Below, piece by piece: positions 6,384 to 8,762 of a DNA stretch of 8,762 nucleotides (positions are counted from its first letter, which is position 1; every line of letters starts with the position of its first letter). The notes below the pieces were generated by a model. That model searched no databases. It saw nothing but the letters and a program-made list of their open reading frames with translations, and was not told where the DNA came from. The stretch is from contig CAXBID010000151.1 of assembly GCA_963975495.1 (NCBI GenBank), positions 1 through 8,762 on the forward strand, written 5' to 3'. This DNA comes from CAXBID01 sp963975495. GTDB lineage: Bacteria > Bacteroidota > Bacteroidia > Flavobacteriales > Flavobacteriaceae. Position numbers and translations under genes: made by a program.

Positions 6384-6895
6384 AAAACATCCCAAACCAC
6401 AACGCCACAACTCACCGAAATATTTAAAGAATGTTTGGTGCCAAACTGGGGTATTTCAATCACTATATTACTTGCGTTAACTACGTTTTGTGATACCCCT
6501 TTTACTTCGTTACCAAAAACGAAGGCGTATTTGCTGTTGGGTTCAACGGTAAAATCATTTAGCTTAACAGCATTTTCAGCTTGTTCAATTGAGCAAATTA
6601 TTATGTTTTCAGCTTTTAATTTTTCAATTAAATCAAGTGTGCTTTCAATATATTCCCAATCTATGGTATCAGTGCTTCCTAATGCGGTTTTATGAATATC
6701 TTTATGTGGTGGTGTTGCCGTAATACCACACAAATAAATTTTTTCAATTAAAAACGCATCACTCGTTCTAAACACCGAACCAATATTGTTTAAACTTCTA
6801 ACATTATCAAGAATAATAATAATAGGTGTTTTTTTAGCTTGTTTAAAAGCATCCACAGTTAATCTGTCCAGTTCGCTGTTTTTAAGTTTGCGCAT
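6359..6895 (-). CDS. SpoU/TrmH-family RNA methyltransferase
   Basis: The protein has 178 residues and is a single-domain SPOUT methyltransferase of the SpoU/TrmH type, which 2'-O-methylates ribose in tRNA or rRNA. All three family motifs are present: LDNVRSLNNIGSVFRTSDAF (29-48), with N36 and the likely catalytic R43; FVFGNEVKGVS (125-135); and EIPQFGTKHSLNISVSCGVV (147-166), which forms the knotted SAM-binding end. The exact RNA target cannot be given. The last four residues (EVRS) and the stop are encoded by a 14-bp tandem repeat, so the family-like protein effectively ends at about KL174. The start at 6895 gives MRKLKNSEL, which fits my memory of flavobacterial homologues. The gene is divergent from mutS across 290 bp of repeat-rich DNA. 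Family confidence is high. Confidence 0.9.
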   Translation of the reverse strand: MRKLKNSELDRLTVDAFKQAKKTPIIIILDNVRSLNNIGSVFRTSDAFLIEKIYLCGITATPPHKDIHKTALGSTDTIDWEYIESTLDLIEKLKAENIIICSIEQAENAVKLNDFTVEPNSKYAFVFGNEVKGVSQNVVNASNIVIEIPQFGTKHSLNISVSCGVVVWDVFTKLEVRS

Positions 6896-6915
6896 GAATA
6901 ATCTTTGTTTTTTTC

Positions 6916-6935
6916 ATTCCCGCAAAGGCGGGAAT
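6916..6935. repeat. Short GC-rich hairpin (8-bp stem, 4-base loop)
   Basis: attcccgc at 6916-6923 pairs perfectly with gcgggaat at 6928-6935 around the loop aaag. It lies 20 bases upstream of the RNA methyltransferase start codon. The T-run lies before the stem on the plus strand, and an A-run follows it on the minus strand, so it is not an intrinsic terminator in either direction. The sequence TCATTCCCGC...GCGGGAAT looks like a dispersed palindromic repeat. In the minus-strand transcript it would form a stem in the 5' leader of the methyltransferase mRNA if transcription starts upstream of it. Confidence 0.8.
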
Positions 6936-6951
6936 CTCACCAATCTTTTAA

Positions 6952-7019
6952 GTCATTGCGAGAATGAGGGACGAAACAATCTGTAAAATCAAAAGATTCT
7001 TCACTTTGTTCTGAATGAC
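6952..7019. repeat. 68-bp imperfect palindromic repeat beginning and ending GTCATT/AATGAC
   Basis: The left part gtcattgcgagaatgaggga and following bases to caatct (6952-6981) is matched, with gaps, by the right part agattcttcactttgttc and aatgac (about 6994-7019) in inverted orientation. Shared blocks are GTCATT, GA, AA and AATCT. The form GTCATTGCGAG...CAATCT is one I recognise as a dispersed intergenic repeat in several bacterial groups. The arms have diverged, so this copy looks old. It could fold in RNA, but no function is implied. Confidence 0.6.
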
Positions 7020-7155
7020 AATTATTGTTGAAATCTCGTTTTAATTGTAAATAACTTCTAATAGTTAGATTTCAAAAAAAATCAAAATATAAGTATATTA
7101 GCAAACTTACTAATTTTTATAAAACAACAAAGCTTTTTACCCTGCCCGAGTAAGA

Positions 7156-7178
7156 GTCCCCTTTGGGGGTTAGGGGGC
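7156..7178 (+). repeat. C/G-run repeat ending 8 bases before the mutS start codon
   Basis: The segment reads gtcccctttggggg followed by ttagggggc. CCCC (7158-7161) can pair with GGGG (7165-7168) across a ttt loop, and a second G-run lies at 7173-7177. The surrounding DNA is very AT-rich, so the tract stands out. I recall similar CCCCTTT/GGGGGTTAGGGGG tracts as dispersed repeats in Flavobacteria. The last G-run is at Shine-Dalgarno distance from the mutS ATG, so it may influence initiation even though it is not a proper GGAGG. Confidence 0.6.
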
Positions 7179-7185
7179 TAAAACT

Positions 7186-8762
7186 ATGAAAAAAGTAACC
7201 CCGTTAATGAAACAGTACAATGCCATTAAGGTAAAGTATCCTGATGCGCTATTATTGTTTCGTGTGGGCGATTTTTACGAAACCTTTGGAAGCGACGCTG
7301 TAAAGGCTGCTGGTATTTTAGGTATTATCTTAACCAAACGTGGTGCTGGTAGCGAAAGCGAAACCGAGTTGGCAGGATTTCCGCACCATTCCTTAAACAC
7401 CTATTTGCCCAAATTGGTAAAGGCCGGTGAGCGCGTTGCTATTTGCGACCAACTTGAAGATCCAAAACTCACCAAAACCATTGTAAAACGTGGTGTTACC
7501 GAATTGGTGACGCCCGGTGTGGCTTTTAATGATGAGGTTTTAGTGTCAAAATCCAATAACTTTTTATGCTCGGTGTATTTTGATAAAAAATATATTGGTA
7601 TTTCGTTTTTGGATATTTCAACGGGCGAATTTTTAACAGCTCAGGGCAATGCGGAATACATTGATAAGCTGTTGCAAAATTTTAGTCCGAGCGAAGTTTT
7701 GGTCTCCAAACAAAAACGCGCCCTGTTTAATGAAGCCTTTGGCGACGATTTCCATACGTTTTATTTGGAAGATTGGGTCTATCAAACCGATTATGCTTAC
7801 GAAACATTGATAAAACACTTCGATACAAAAACTTTGAAAGGCTTTGGTATTGAAGATTTGTATGAAGGTATTATAGCATCGGGTTCTATCCTGCATTATT
7901 TAGGTGAAACACAGCATCATAAATTACAGCACATAACATCAATTTCTAGAATTGCTGAAAATGATTATGTTTGGATGGATAAGTTCACCATTAGGAATTT
8001 AGAGCTTTATAATTCTACTAATAATAATGCGGTTACCCTTTTAAGTATTATTGATAAAACTATTTCGCCTATGGGTGGAAGATTGTTAAAACGTTGGTTG
8101 GCATTACCGCTTAAAAGTTTAGATAAAATTAAACAGCGTCATGAGGTAGTTAGTTTTTTAACCAAAGAGAATACAACGCTTCGGAAGATTCAAAACCACA
8201 TCAAACATATTGGTGATTTAGAACGACTTATTTCCAAAACAGCTACGGGAAAAGTAAATCCGCGTGAAGTCATTCAGCTTAAAAATTCTTTGGAAGCTAT
8301 TGTGCCCATAAAATCATTAGCTTCGAATTGTGATAATGAATCACTTAAAATTATTGGGGATACGCTTCAAAGTTGCGATGTGCTTCGAGAGAAAATAAAG
8401 GAAACCTTAAATGAAGATGCGCCCGTAAATGTGTTAAAAGGAAACACGATTTCTTCTGGGTTTTCTTCTGAATTAGATGAGTTAAGAGGCTTATCAAAAT
8501 CGGGTAAAGATTACCTCGATAATATGCTTGAGCGCGAAAGTGAGCGAACAGGTATTACCTCGCTTAAAATAGCATCAAATAACGTATTTGGGTATTATAT
8601 TGAAGTTCGGAACACCCACAAGGACAAAGTTCCTGAAGAGTGGGTCCGTAAACAAACTTTGGTAAGTGCCGAACGCTATATTACTGAGGAACTTAAAGAA
8701 TATGAAGCTAAAATTTTAGGGGCTGAAGAACGTATTCTAGCTATTGAACAGCAATTGTTTTC
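7186..8762 (+). CDS. mutS: DNA mismatch repair protein MutS, N-terminal 525 residues (cut by the window edge)
   Basis: MutS recognises base mismatches and small loops in DNA and starts repair with MutL. The frame is open from the ATG at 7186 to the right edge. Domain I begins KKVTPLMKQYNAIKVKYPDA and has the mismatch-reading motif F30-Y31-E32 inside GDFYETF. PHHSLNTYLPKLVKAGERVA and CDQLEDP follow, as expected. The connector domain covers about 125-250. The core lever domain is marked by MDKFTIRNLELYNS from residue 264 and MGGRLLKRWLALPL from 296. The clamp region, about 429-525, includes SELDELRGLSKSGKDYLDNM and FGYYIEV. The Walker A/B ATPase and dimer regions lie beyond the window; full proteins are about 850-870 residues. 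An in-frame TAG at 7171-7173 rules out a longer start. The gene is intact as far as visible, and identification is very sure. Confidence 0.98.
   Translation, partial: MKKVTPLMKQYNAIKVKYPDALLLFRVGDFYETFGSDAVKAAGILGIILTKRGAGSESETELAGFPHHSLNTYLPKLVKAGERVAICDQLEDPKLTKTIVKRGVTELVTPGVAFNDEVLVSKSNNFLCSVYFDKKYIGISFLDISTGEFLTAQGNAEYIDKLLQNFSPSEVLVSKQKRALFNEAFGDDFHTFYLEDWVYQTDYAYETLIKHFDTKTLKGFGIEDLYEGIIASGSILHYLGETQHHKLQHITSISRIAENDYVWMDKFTIRNLELYNSTNNNAVTLLSIIDKTISPMGGRLLKRWLALPLKSLDKIKQRHEVVSFLTKENTTLRKIQNHIKHIGDLERLISKTATGKVNPREVIQLKNSLEAIVPIKSLASNCDNESLKIIGDTLQSCDVLREKIKETLNEDAPVNVLKGNTISSGFSSELDELRGLSKSGKDYLDNMLERESERTGITSLKIASNNVFGYYIEVRNTHKDKVPEEWVRKQTLVSAERYITEELKEYEAKILGAEERILAIEQQLF

Larger units (their letters stand above)
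6896..7185. other. 290-bp divergent intergenic region between the RNA methyltransferase gene and mutS
   Basis: This region must hold both divergent promoters. About half of it is short repeats: a hairpin at 6916-6935, an imperfect palindrome at 6952-7019 and a C/G-rich repeat at 7156-7178. The stretch 7037-7140 is very AT-rich and is the likeliest promoter area for mutS. It contains a small dyad, attag...ctaat, around the segment atattagcaaacttactaat near 7096-7115. I found no exact TAnnTTTG element on either strand. No open frame here looks like a gene. Confidence 0.7.

Noticed and set aside
6435..6986. Plus-strand open frames at 6435-6695 and 6786-6986
   Set aside because: The first is antisense to the RNA methyltransferase motifs. 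The second is half antisense to that gene and half made of palindromic repeat DNA.
6287..7019. CRISPR array
   Set aside because: The repeats differ from one another, are palindromic or directly abutting, and are not separated by regular unique spacers. No cas gene is present.
7633..7896. Minus-strand open frame of 87 codons
   Set aside because: It is antisense to the mutS connector domain and has no motif.

Overview
The window looks like a chromosomal segment of a low-GC member of the Bacteroidetes, most likely Flavobacteriaceae. The basis is AT-rich DNA, A/T-rich leaders without clear Shine-Dalgarno sequences, a FolK protein fused to a deoxynucleoside kinase, and protein sequences (AsmA-like, YhhQ-type, SpoU-type, MutS) with the wording I associate with that family. 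No database search was possible, so this is recognition from memory.

Layout from left to right. (1) Positions 1-2362, minus strand: a large AsmA-like envelope protein whose C-terminus runs off the left edge. (2) 2471-3175, minus: a YhhQ/VUT-family queuosine-precursor transporter. (3) 3249-4391, plus, divergent from the transporter: a fusion of FolK (HPPK, folate synthesis) with a P-loop deoxynucleoside kinase. (4) 4393-6228, minus: an accessory stretch holding a broken 3' end of a membrane acyltransferase, a secreted two-domain cupin protein, a non-coding or degraded spacer, and a class I SAM methyltransferase of unknown substrate. (5) 6359-6895, minus: a SpoU/TrmH-type RNA methyltransferase. 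(6) 7186-8762, plus, divergent from it: the first 525 codons of mutS, cut by the right edge before the ATPase domain.

The housekeeping genes (transporter, folK fusion, RNA methyltransferase, mutS) look like core chromosome. The cupin and methyltransferase genes, with the acyltransferase remnant at the edge, look like an accessory insert or a remodelled spot between folK and the RNA methyltransferase gene. Small repeats crowd both sides of the RNA methyltransferase gene: a 16-bp-arm inverted repeat, a 14-bp tandem repeat that encodes the end of that protein, a short hairpin, a 68-bp imperfect palindrome, and a C/G-rich repeat placed like a ribosome binding site in front of mutS. I see no CRISPR array, transposase, tRNA or rRNA.

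I did not find a convincing new multi-gene system. The points most worth a second look are the FolK-kinase fusion with its altered substrate motif, the acyltransferase scar touching the cupin stop codon, and the repeat cluster around the RNA methyltransferase gene.
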